This document shows, piece by piece, positions 25,841 to 33,004 of a stretch of DNA of 64,000 bases. The stretch covers positions 28,380-92,379 of the forward strand of contig CAXYYJ010000015.1 in assembly GCA_964293475.1 (NCBI GenBank), given 5' to 3'. A program made the position numbers and the translations under genes. The notes beneath the pieces are model-generated. The model was not told the origin of the DNA. It saw only the letters and a program-made list of their open reading frames with translations, and made no database searches. Numbering within the stretch: position 1 is the stretch's first letter; every line of letters begins with the position of its first letter. The stretch is from UBA12170 sp964293475 (GTDB lineage Bacteria; Bacteroidota; Bacteroidia; Bacteroidales; UBA12170).

Positions 25841-26306
25841 TGAACACGGATAATACGGATTAGGCAGATTTACACGGAAAACTCTTTTCTGTCATTAGAA
25901 AATATTTTTCTTTTGAATTCAGGTTTCTTTCCAAAATTTAACAAAAGTCCAATCTCAATATTTGTCCCTTTTAAATAATTGATTAATTGATATTCATCAT
26001 CTTGCACCAAGGCTGGATGTGCTTTATTCTCAATTAAAACACAATTTTCGACCAGAATGTCTGCCCGATATTCTCCAATTATAACATTTTCATAATATAC
26101 TTTTATTGGCATTTCTTCTTTACAATCCAACCCCATTTTGTGCAATTCGATTACTAATGCTTTTTGGTAAACCTTCTCCAAAAATCCATAGCCAAGAGTA
26201 TTGTACACTTTATAATAAGCTTCAATAATTTTATTTGTAATTTCTTCGTGTAACATATTTATAATAGATTCGTGACCATCTGCCTAATCAGTGTTATCTG
26301 TGTTCA
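25841..26306. mobile_element. Inverted-repeat cassette carrying a GxxExxY gene
   Basis: A 38-base sequence at 25841-25878 (tgaacacggataatacggat...) has an inverted partner at 26269-26306; 31 of 38 positions agree. Together they enclose one small gene. The left copy contains the gene's stop codon, and the right copy ends 3 bases before the cysD stop codon (26312-26310). The left copy begins 12 bases upstream of the cysN ATG. The sequence resembles the gaacacgg..gacacggatttggcggat..tcacgga blocks at 6.2-6.5 and 8.1-9.0 kb. No target duplication longer than 2-3 bases is evident. I infer a small mobile or once-mobile unit. Confidence 0.65.
25870..26256 (-). CDS. GxxExxY protein, PDDEXK-nuclease-like
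   Basis: A 128-residue protein with the name-giving motif at G24FLEKVY30. A PDDEXK-type active-site pattern can be seen: Asp66 in YRADILVE, E76-N-K78 in VLIENKAH, and QxxxY at Q90LINY94, the motif III form of RecB/Cas4-like nucleases. Its cellular role is not established. It lies inside the inverted-repeat cassette between cysD and cysN, in the operon direction. The start ATG (26256) is 12 bases from the right repeat, and the stop codon lies inside the left repeat. That geometry suggests gene and repeats move or are maintained as one unit. Confidence 0.85.
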   Translation of the reverse strand: MLHEEITNKIIEAYYKVYNTLGYGFLEKVYQKALVIELHKMGLDCKEEMPIKVYYENVIIGEYRADILVENCVLIENKAHPALVQDDEYQLINYLKGTNIEIGLLLNFGKKPEFKRKIFSNDRKEFSV

Positions 26307-26309
26307 GAA

Positions 26310-27215
26310 TTAAAAATACCCCTCCCGTTTTTTCTGCTCCATGCTGGCTTCCTGATCGAAGTCGATGACGCGGGTGGTGCGCTCAGAGACGGTTACAGTC
26401 ATCATTTCTTCCACTATTTTCTCAATGGTATCGGCATCGGACTCCACAGCCCCGGTAAGTGGGTAGCAGCCTAAGGTACGGAATCGTACCATTCTCATCT
26501 CTGCATTTTCCCTGAGTTCACGGGGCATTCGGTCATCGTCGACCATAATCCAGTTGCCATCCACATTCACCACCAACCGCTCTTTGGCATAGTAAAGCGG
26601 AACAATGGGTATATTCTCCAACCGGATATATTGCCAGATATCAAGCTCGGTCCAGTTGCTGATGGGGAAAACCCGAATGCTCTCGCCCTTGTGAACTTTG
26701 GCATTGTAAATATCCCACAACTCCGGCCTTTGATTCTTAGGATCCCATTGGTGGTATTTATCTCTGAATGAGTAAATTCGCTCTTTGGCACGGCTTTTCT
26801 CCTCGTCGCGGCGGGCTCCACCGAAGGCGGCATCGAATTTATATTTATCCAATCCGCTGAGCAGCGCCTGGGTTTTCATGATGTCGGTATGCACCTTGCT
26901 TCCGTGGCTAAAAGGGCCAATTCCTTCCGCAAAACCTTTTTCATTGAAATGGACTATTAAGTCCCAGTTGTTGCTCCTGGTATAATGGTCGCGGAAATCT
27001 ATCATTTCACGGAATTTCCATTTGCTGTCGATATGCATCAGCGGAAAAGGAACCTTGCCGGGGGCGAAGGCTTTTTCGGCCAGTCGAACCATTACTGATG
27101 AGTCTTTTCCAATGCTGTAGAGCATCACAGGATTTTCGAACTCAGCGGCTACCTCGCGGATAATATGAATAGATTCAGCCTCAAGCTCCTTGAGATTGGA
27201 GAGATTGTATTTCAT
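26310..27215 (-). CDS. cysD: Sulfate adenylyltransferase small subunit
   Basis: A 301-residue PP-loop ATP pyrophosphatase-type subunit that forms adenylylsulfate (APS) from ATP and sulfate with the CysN GTPase. Diagnostic features are PVMLYSIGKDSSVMVRLAEK (PP-loop SxGKDS), FPLMHIDSKWKFREMIDFRD, FDAAFGGARRDEEKSRAKER and a C-terminal DFDQEASMEQKKREGYF. The gene follows a UDP-sugar dehydrogenase by 27 bases and is normally directly coupled to cysN; here a GxxExxY cassette separates the two. No reductive sulfate genes (cysH, cysJI) are visible, so the sulfate is probably activated for sulfation of sugars. Confidence 0.97.
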   Translation of the reverse strand: MKYNLSNLKELEAESIHIIREVAAEFENPVMLYSIGKDSSVMVRLAEKAFAPGKVPFPLMHIDSKWKFREMIDFRDHYTRSNNWDLIVHFNEKGFAEGIGPFSHGSKVHTDIMKTQALLSGLDKYKFDAAFGGARRDEEKSRAKERIYSFRDKYHQWDPKNQRPELWDIYNAKVHKGESIRVFPISNWTELDIWQYIRLENIPIVPLYYAKERLVVNVDGNWIMVDDDRMPRELRENAEMRMVRFRTLGCYPLTGAVESDADTIEKIVEEMMTVTVSERTTRVIDFDQEASMEQKKREGYF

Positions 27216-27242
27216 GAATTTGGGTATTAATTGGAAATTGGA

Positions 27243-28538
27243 CTATAACCGGCCATCGACCAAATGCTTGGGCAAAAATCCTTTTATGTCGAAAATTACC
27301 GATTGAGTGCCATTTGTTAAACGAGCAAAATCTATTTGACCAAATTGTTCGTGGCTTACAGCAAGAATCACAGCATCGTATTTTTTAGCGTAGATATCCA
27401 CGTTTTTCTCCATGGTAATGATACCATACTCGTGCTTCACCTCCACCGGATTGGCCCAGGGATCGTAGATATCGAGCTGACAACCAAAATCCTGAAGCGC
27501 ATCCACAATATCCACCACTTTGGTATTTCTTATGTCGGGACAATTCTCTTTAAAGGTAACCCCCAAAAGTAACACCTTGCTATCGAGTATCTTAAGCCCC
27601 TTTTTTATCATGAGCTTGATTACTTTATCGGCCACAAATTTCGACATATTATCGTTAACCCTTCTTCCCGATCGGATAACATCTGGATGGTAACCCACAG
27701 CTTCGGCCTTAAATGCCAGATAATAGGGGTCAACTCCAATGCAATGTCCACCCACAAGTCCGGGGCGGAACTTTATAAAATTCCATTTGGTTCCAGCAGC
27801 ATCCAGCACCTCATTGGTGTCGATTCCCAATCGATCGAAAATCAGTGCCAATTCGTTTACAAAGCTGATATTGAGGTCGCGTTGGGCATTCTCTATAACT
27901 TTGGCAGCTTCGGCCACTTTGATGGACGATGCCTTGTGGGTTCCGTTGAGCAGGATGCTGTTGTACAAGTCGTCAACCACATAGGCTATTTCGGGGGTGG
28001 AACCTGAGGTAATTTTTTTAATGGTGAGCAGGGTATTTATTTTGTCGCCCGGATTGATTCGTTCGGGGCTATAACCTGCAAAAAAATCCACATTAAATTT
28101 AAGGCCACTCACTTTCTCAATCACCGGCAGACAATCTTCTTCGGTAGCTCCCGGATAAACTGTGCTTTCGTAAATCACTATATCACCTTTGGAAATAACC
28201 TTCCCCACTGTTTCGCTGGCTTTAACTAAAGGTGTGAGATCGGGGCGTTTAAACTCATCGATGGGCGTTGGCACTGTGACTATATATATATTACAAGCTT
28301 TGATATCGTCGATATTTGTACTCAGGGTTAAACCAGAGTCATTTTTAGCCCGCAAGGCTTCCAGCAAATTATCGTCCTCTACTTCCAGGGTGGCATCGTG
28401 GCCCTGATTGAGCTCAGCAACGCGCGATTTATTGATGTCGAACCCCACAACCTTAAATTTTTTACCAAATTCAACGGCCAGTGGCAAACCCACATAACCC
28501 AGTCCAATGACCCCAATAATATGATTTCTGTTATTCAT
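27243..28538 (-). CDS. UDP-N-acetylhexosamine 6-dehydrogenase (TviB/WbpO-like)
   Basis: A 431-residue nucleotide-sugar dehydrogenase that oxidises the C6 of UDP-HexNAc to the uronate in two NAD-dependent steps. Features: N-terminal Rossmann GVIGLGYVGLPLAVEFGKKF, TVPTPIDEFKRPDLTPL, ESTVYPGATEEDCLPVIE, FFAGYSPERINPGD, and the catalytic cysteine in GLVGGHCIGVDPYYLAFKAE. The pattern fits the TviB/WbpO/WbpA group rather than UDP-glucose dehydrogenase. It opens the minus-strand operon followed by cysD, cysN/C and a WbpP-type epimerase. This suggests synthesis of a sulfated amino-uronic acid polysaccharide. Confidence 0.92.
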   Translation of the reverse strand: MNNRNHIIGVIGLGYVGLPLAVEFGKKFKVVGFDINKSRVAELNQGHDATLEVEDDNLLEALRAKNDSGLTLSTNIDDIKACNIYIVTVPTPIDEFKRPDLTPLVKASETVGKVISKGDIVIYESTVYPGATEEDCLPVIEKVSGLKFNVDFFAGYSPERINPGDKINTLLTIKKITSGSTPEIAYVVDDLYNSILLNGTHKASSIKVAEAAKVIENAQRDLNISFVNELALIFDRLGIDTNEVLDAAGTKWNFIKFRPGLVGGHCIGVDPYYLAFKAEAVGYHPDVIRSGRRVNDNMSKFVADKVIKLMIKKGLKILDSKVLLLGVTFKENCPDIRNTKVVDIVDALQDFGCQLDIYDPWANPVEVKHEYGIITMEKNVDIYAKKYDAVILAVSHEQFGQIDFARLTNGTQSVIFDIKGFLPKHLVDGRL

Positions 28539-28892
28539 AAAATTCCTTTTTTACTATTCGTTGATGAGCTAAAATACTTAATTACATTGTTTTATGATTC
28601 CCCAAATCCATCAATGATTTTATGGGGAATTGAATTTTTTCAGGCAAAAACAGACCCTTTAAAAGGCATGTCTGGTAACTAACCAATTGAGTAACAAAAG
28701 TACTCATTCTATTTATTCTGCCAAAAATGCCCAAATGATTTTTGTATTATTTCTCCGTCTCACATCCAGATGAATAAAATCCATCAACCACAGAAAACAT
28801 TGAAAGAATCCAAAAGGTCAATCATCTAATTATAAAGAATCTAAATTTCTGGCAGGAAAAAAAATATTCTAAAACGAATATTTTTTAATCAC

Positions 28893-28900
28893 TAAATTTG
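28893..28900 (+). promoter_or_regulatory. Bacteroidota -7 element (TAAATTTG) upstream of iorA
   Basis: TAAATTTG fits TAnnTTTG and would start transcription near 28907, 110 bases before the iorA ATG. A TTTG -33 element is not visible at the usual spacing. The remaining divergent spacer (28539-28892) is AT-rich with no recognised gene. Confidence 0.4.
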
Positions 28901-28915
28901 CCTAAATTTATAAAA

Positions 28916-29006
28916 TCCCGTGGGGCCGGGGTGCCTGAATATCTTCAGGTAAGCTAATAAAAGTCCACAAGAAACCTCAGAATAGTTTTGAGGTCAGGTA
29001 AAACAT
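28916..29006 (+). ncRNA. Structured leader candidate upstream of iorAB
   Basis: A G/C-rich patch (cccgtggggccggggtgcc) interrupts an AT-rich spacer and is followed by two clean hairpins: CCTGAA-TATC-TTCAGG (28938-28953) and ACCTCA...TGAGGT (28973-28993). GTGG near 28920 can pair with CCAC near 28964. A -7 element lies about 20 bases before this block. The first part recalls the opening of a TPP element, but the CTGAGA and GGATAATG cores are missing. I do not recognise a riboswitch class. Confidence 0.35.
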
Positions 29007-29015
29007 AAAAAATTC

Positions 29016-30644
29016 ATGCAAAAGTTATTATTGTTAGGTGCTGAAGCCATTGCGCAAGGTGCAATCGACGGCGGTATGTCGGGAATTTACGCTTATCCCG
29101 GTACTCCTTCAACTGAAATAACAGAATATGTTCAGCACTATCGTCTGGCTCAGGAACGAAAAATTCACAGTCAATGGTCGACCAATGAAAAAACCGCCAT
29201 GGAAGCTGGTTTGGGAATGTCGTATGCCGGAAAACGGGCCATGGTCTGTATGAAACATGTGGGACTCAATGTGGCTGCCGATGCCTTTATCAACTCTGCC
29301 ATTACCGGAAGTAATGGGGGATTGTTGGTAACTGTGGCCGACGACCCCAGCATGCACTCATCTCAAAATGAGCAAGATAGTCGCTATTATGGTAAGTTTG
29401 CACAAATCCCAATTCTGGAGCCATCGTGTCAACAGGAAGCCTACGACATGGCCTATTTGGGGTTTCAGCTTTCCGAAAAATTCAAAGTGCCCATTCTTAT
29501 CCGTATCACCACTCGTTTGGCGCACTCCAGAGCCGGCGTAGAACGGAAACCTTTGTTAGATCAAAACAACATTTCGCTACCCGGAAATCCCACTCAGTTT
29601 GTACTTCTGCCATCCATAGCCAGAGTTCAATACAAGGGATTGCTGAACAGCTTCATAGGATTTATTGAGGATTCGGAACATTCCGATTTCAATCATTATT
29701 ACGAAGGTGAAGACAAATCGCTGGGTATACTTGCCTGCGGCTTGGCCTACAACTACTTAATGGAAAATTTCCCCGACGACCAGCTCAAACACCCCCTTCT
29801 TAAAATTGGCCAATACCCAATGCCCAGAACAAAAGTTGAGCGTTTGATGACCGAGTGCAAGGAAGTTCTGGTTTTGGAAGACGGTTATCCAATTATTGAA
29901 GAGGTATTGAAAGGCTATCTTGCCAAAGAACACGTACATGGCCGCTTAGACGGAACACTTCCCCGCGACGGAGAACTCAATCCAAACATCATTGCCAAAG
30001 CACTGAAATTGCACAGCGAAGACGAGGTAGCAACGATAGATGAAGAGATTAAAAAAATAGTAAAAAACCGCCCACCCGCAATGTGCGTTGGATGTGGACA
30101 TATCGACGCTTACAATGCTTTAAACGAAGCACTTAGTGATTATGGCCACGGAAGAGTTTTTAGCGATATTGGCTGCTATACTTTGGGAGCTTTGCCTCCT
30201 TATAATGCCATCAACAGTTGCGTGGATATGGGAGCTTCCATCACCATGGCCAAAGGGGCTGCCGATGCCGGACTTATTCCTGCCGTTGCCGTTATTGGAG
30301 ATTCTACCTTTACCCACTCTGGTATTACCGGACTCATCGATGCGGTAAACGAAGGTTCGCCCATCACTGTTATGATTTCCGACAACTTCACCACCGGCAT
30401 GACTGGCGGTCAGGATTCAGCAGCTTTGGGAAAAATCGAAGACATTTGCAAAGGCGTTGGCGTAGATCCAGACCATATCATCGTGTTTACTCCCATTAAG
30501 AAAAACCATGAAACCATGGTAGAACTTATGAAAAAGGAGCTGGCTTATCCCGGAGTTTCTGTTATAATTCCCCGCCGCCAGTGTATTCAAACCACCCGAA
30601 ATGTGGCATTAAACGAGCGTATCAGAGAACTAAATCTCAGATAG
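29016..30644 (+). CDS. iorA: Indolepyruvate ferredoxin oxidoreductase, alpha subunit
   Basis: A 542-residue thiamine-diphosphate enzyme subunit oxidising aryl pyruvates (from aromatic amino acids) to aryl-acetyl-CoA with ferredoxin as acceptor; the reverse can occur in some anaerobes. N-terminal 2-oxoacid oxidoreductase domain begins LLLGAEAIAQGAIDGGMSGI with YAYPGTPSTEI. The TPP domain near the C-terminus has CVGCGHID, VFSDIGCYTLGALPP and the GDSTFTHSG Mg/TPP motif. The protein ends shortly after CIQTTRNVALNERIRELNLR, so the C-terminal 2[4Fe-4S] ferredoxin domain of the longer archaeal IorA proteins is absent. Followed 67 bases later by iorB. Confidence 0.93.
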   Translation: MQKLLLLGAEAIAQGAIDGGMSGIYAYPGTPSTEITEYVQHYRLAQERKIHSQWSTNEKTAMEAGLGMSYAGKRAMVCMKHVGLNVAADAFINSAITGSNGGLLVTVADDPSMHSSQNEQDSRYYGKFAQIPILEPSCQQEAYDMAYLGFQLSEKFKVPILIRITTRLAHSRAGVERKPLLDQNNISLPGNPTQFVLLPSIARVQYKGLLNSFIGFIEDSEHSDFNHYYEGEDKSLGILACGLAYNYLMENFPDDQLKHPLLKIGQYPMPRTKVERLMTECKEVLVLEDGYPIIEEVLKGYLAKEHVHGRLDGTLPRDGELNPNIIAKALKLHSEDEVATIDEEIKKIVKNRPPAMCVGCGHIDAYNALNEALSDYGHGRVFSDIGCYTLGALPPYNAINSCVDMGASITMAKGAADAGLIPAVAVIGDSTFTHSGITGLIDAVNEGSPITVMISDNFTTGMTGGQDSAALGKIEDICKGVGVDPDHIIVFTPIKKNHETMVELMKKELAYPGVSVIIPRRQCIQTTRNVALNERIRELNLR

Positions 30645-30711
30645 CCACCTAATGTTTTGTATCATAAACTATTGAATACATGTGGATTAAAAACAACTAA
30701 AAAGTGAAAAG

Positions 30712-31290
30712 ATGAAAACAGACATTATATTAGCGGGTGTTGGGGGACAAGGTATCTTATCCATAGCAGCAACCATTGGCATGGCAGCCATCAACAACAA
30801 TTTGCACCTGAAGCAGGCCGAAGTACACGGGATGAGTCAACGAGGCGGTGCGGTTCAGTCGCATTTCAGGGTCTCTTCAAAACCCATTGCTTCCGACCTG
30901 ATTCCAAAAGGAGCCTGCGATATTATTTTATCGGTCGAACCCATGGAATCGCTTCGATATGTGGACTATTTGCACAGCGATGGCTGGATTATAACCAACA
31001 GCACTCCCTTTGTAAACATTGCAGATTACCCCGATTTAGATGTGATAATAGCAAAAATTAAGGAACGAAAAAACACCATCATCATCGACGCCGATAGCAT
31101 AGCCAAGGATTTGGGCTCGGCAAAATCGAGCAATATTGTTATTTTGGGAGCTGCTTCATCGCATATCGACATTCCATTTGAAGCATTCGAAGAAGCCATA
31201 AAACAAATTTTTCTCCGCAAAGGCGAAGCCGTTATCGAAGCCAATATCAATGCTTTGAGAGCTGGTCGGGATTTTGCCAATAAAAAATAA
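30712..31290 (+). CDS. iorB: Indolepyruvate oxidoreductase, beta subunit
   Basis: A 192-residue beta (gamma-type POR) subunit. It starts DIILAGVGGQGILSIAATIG, then has QAEVHGMSQRGGAVQSHFRV and DIILSVEPMESLRYVDYL, as in IorB/KorC-like subunits that bind the CoA-linked reaction partner. It forms the heterodimer with IorA. It lies 67 bases downstream and is probably co-transcribed. A strong bidirectional terminator follows 50 bases after the stop. Length is normal for the family. Confidence 0.93.
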   Translation: MKTDIILAGVGGQGILSIAATIGMAAINNNLHLKQAEVHGMSQRGGAVQSHFRVSSKPIASDLIPKGACDIILSVEPMESLRYVDYLHSDGWIITNSTPFVNIADYPDLDVIIAKIKERKNTIIIDADSIAKDLGSAKSSNIVILGAASSHIDIPFEAFEEAIKQIFLRKGEAVIEANINALRAGRDFANKK

Positions 31291-31340
31291 TCCAACTCCA
31301 AACTTCTGAAACCCGGTAAAACGGCAATTCTAAATACTAA

Positions 31341-31376
31341 AAAACCCCAAAGCTCATAGAACTTTGGGGTTTTTTT
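31341..31376. terminator. Bidirectional terminator between iorB and TAXI gene
   Basis: AAAACCCCAAAG (31341-31352) pairs perfectly with CTTTGGGGTTTT (31362-31373) around a 9-base loop; A- and T-tracts flank both sides. It serves two convergent transcription units. Confidence 0.9.
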
Positions 31377-31397
31377 AATCTTCGTATTTTTGAAAAT

Positions 31398-32318
31398 CTA
31401 TTCCAATACAGGCCAAATAGCTCCATCAAATACTGCTGGATTGGCAGTTCTCCAGGAAGGATGACCTGTAGCTTTTAACTGGTCGATATTTTGGATTACG
31501 CTGGCACGCCATGCCTTTAGTGCGGCAATATCCTGCTCAGTTAATTTAGCTTTATTCACAACAATAACACTGGGAACGCTGAATGTGGAAACAGCGTTTG
31601 GCTGCCACATATAGCTCCCAACTTCAATAGTTTCGGGAACATAATAATCGGCCCAGCCATTAATATTTTCGAGCGGAACCAATTCCATTTGCAAAGGAGA
31701 GTTGCCAGCATTGGCCGCCAACATTTGAATTGGAGCAGCAGCTACCATAAAGAAAGCATCAATTTGATCGAGCAAAAGGGCTCTCATGGATTCGTGGGTA
31801 TAAAGGTTTTTATTAAGCCACAATACTTTCGATTGATTTTGAATGTACATGGCGGTGCTGTATGTTCCCTCGAAAGGAGTCCCAATTCCAACTTTCTTGC
31901 CCTCAAGATTTTGCAATGATTTAATATCGCTACCTTTTTTAACAAGCAAATGAATTTCCTCAAGATTTAAAGGCATAAGAACCACCAGGTCTTTGGTAGA
32001 ATTTGTATTTCTCATCATGTCTTCGGCTCTTTTAAAAAGAAGCATATCTAACTGCATCATCGCAACTTTTGACGATGTTTTTGGGTCGGCCAACATATCG
32101 AAGTTATAGATAGCTCCACTGGTTGACAATACTTTAAGGAAGCTGACGCTCGAAGAATCTGTGCCATTTACCACTGTTTGAGCTGGCAAATACTGATTCA
32201 TATCCTGCGCCAATTTGTAATAGGTACCATTTTCTGAGCCGGTTAAAACTTCAAACTGAGCAAATAAGCTCAGATTAAATAACAAAGCCAATGCGATAAG
32301 TGCGATTTTTTTATTCAT
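31398..32318 (-). CDS. TAXI-family substrate-binding protein (orphan)
   Basis: A 306-residue exported solute-binding protein with signal peptide MNKKIALIALALLFNLSLFA. The TAXI/NMT1-like fold is suggested by TGSENGTYYKLAQDMNQYLP near the start and by LVVLMPLNLEEIHLLVKKGS, KKVGIGTPFEGTYSTAMY and LLDQIDAFFMVAAAP. Such proteins usually feed a TRAP transporter (fused DctQM), which is not present near here. This one may therefore act as an orphan binding protein or sensor. The ligand is unknown. It is convergent to iorAB. Confidence 0.85.
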   Translation of the reverse strand: MNKKIALIALALLFNLSLFAQFEVLTGSENGTYYKLAQDMNQYLPAQTVVNGTDSSSVSFLKVLSTSGAIYNFDMLADPKTSSKVAMMQLDMLLFKRAEDMMRNTNSTKDLVVLMPLNLEEIHLLVKKGSDIKSLQNLEGKKVGIGTPFEGTYSTAMYIQNQSKVLWLNKNLYTHESMRALLLDQIDAFFMVAAAPIQMLAANAGNSPLQMELVPLENINGWADYYVPETIEVGSYMWQPNAVSTFSVPSVIVVNKAKLTEQDIAALKAWRASVIQNIDQLKATGHPSWRTANPAVFDGAIWPVLE

Positions 32319-32520
32319 AATACTATAGTTTTCAGGTTTTTACTAATTTTTTATCAAATATATGCTTTTTTTTATCGAAAATCTTTCAGGCAAAAATATA
32401 TTATTTCAAATTCATACAGATACACAGTCAAATGTTATCCATTTTTTAACTGATTCAATACACCGTTTGAAAAATAGATGCTAATATTTTTATATAAATA
32501 CCTTCCTATCAATTTTAGAT

Positions 32521-32528
32521 TAATTTTG
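32521..32528 (+). promoter_or_regulatory. Bacteroidota -7 element (TAATTTTG) upstream of rpiB
   Basis: TAATTTTG lies about 19 bases before the ATG at 32547, and it sits inside the over-long reading from 32478. This supports the shorter rpiB start. A -33 TTTG is not seen at the usual spacing. Confidence 0.35.
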
Positions 32529-32546
32529 TATTTAAATAATCTCAAT

Positions 32547-32996
32547 ATGCTCATGAAATCGGAAATTATTCCCATTGCCTGCGATCACGGGGCTTATCAA
32601 ATGAAAGAATTTCTTTTAAAAAAATTAGAAGAGCATGGTTATACCATGAAAGATATGGGTACTTTTAGCACCGATAGTGTTGATTATCCTGACTTTATTC
32701 ATCCTTTGGCTAAAGCTGTAAACGATGGCGAATATGAGAGAGGCATCATTATGTGTGGCAGCGGAAACGGTGCACAAATAACTGCCAATAAATATCCAAA
32801 TGTGAGGGCTGGTTTGTGTTGGAGTGTGGAACAGGCTCAACTGACCCGCATGCATAATAATGCCAACATCATCAGTCTTCCGGGTCGTTTCGTGGAATTT
32901 GACATGGCCTGGGAAATATTAAAAGCCTTTTTAACCACCGATTTTGAAGGTGGAAGACACGAGGTGAGAGTAGAAAAAATTTCGAAACTTTTGTAA
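32547..32996 (+). CDS. rpiB: Ribose 5-phosphate isomerase B
   Basis: About 149 residues: IPIACDHGAYQMKEFLLKKL (substrate His), the catalytic Cys in GIIMCGSGNGAQITANKYP, and TRMHNNANIISLPGR near the end. It interconverts ribose 5-phosphate and ribulose 5-phosphate in the pentose phosphate pathway. Start candidates are ATG 32547 (MLMKSE) and 32553 (MKSE); a reading from 32478 adds a hydrophobic stretch foreign to the family and overlaps a putative promoter element. It is followed after 8 bases by lutB. Confidence 0.94.
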   Translation: MLMKSEIIPIACDHGAYQMKEFLLKKLEEHGYTMKDMGTFSTDSVDYPDFIHPLAKAVNDGEYERGIIMCGSGNGAQITANKYPNVRAGLCWSVEQAQLTRMHNNANIISLPGRFVEFDMAWEILKAFLTTDFEGGRHEVRVEKISKLL

Positions 32997-33004
32997 ATAA
33001 AAAT

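Noticed and set aside
28916..29006. TPP riboswitch before iorA
   Set aside because: GGGGTGCC plus hairpin looks similar, but the CTGAGA and GGATAATG core elements are absent.
32478..32546. N-terminal extension of RpiB
   Set aside because: It adds a hydrophobic stretch not found in RpiB and covers a likely promoter element.
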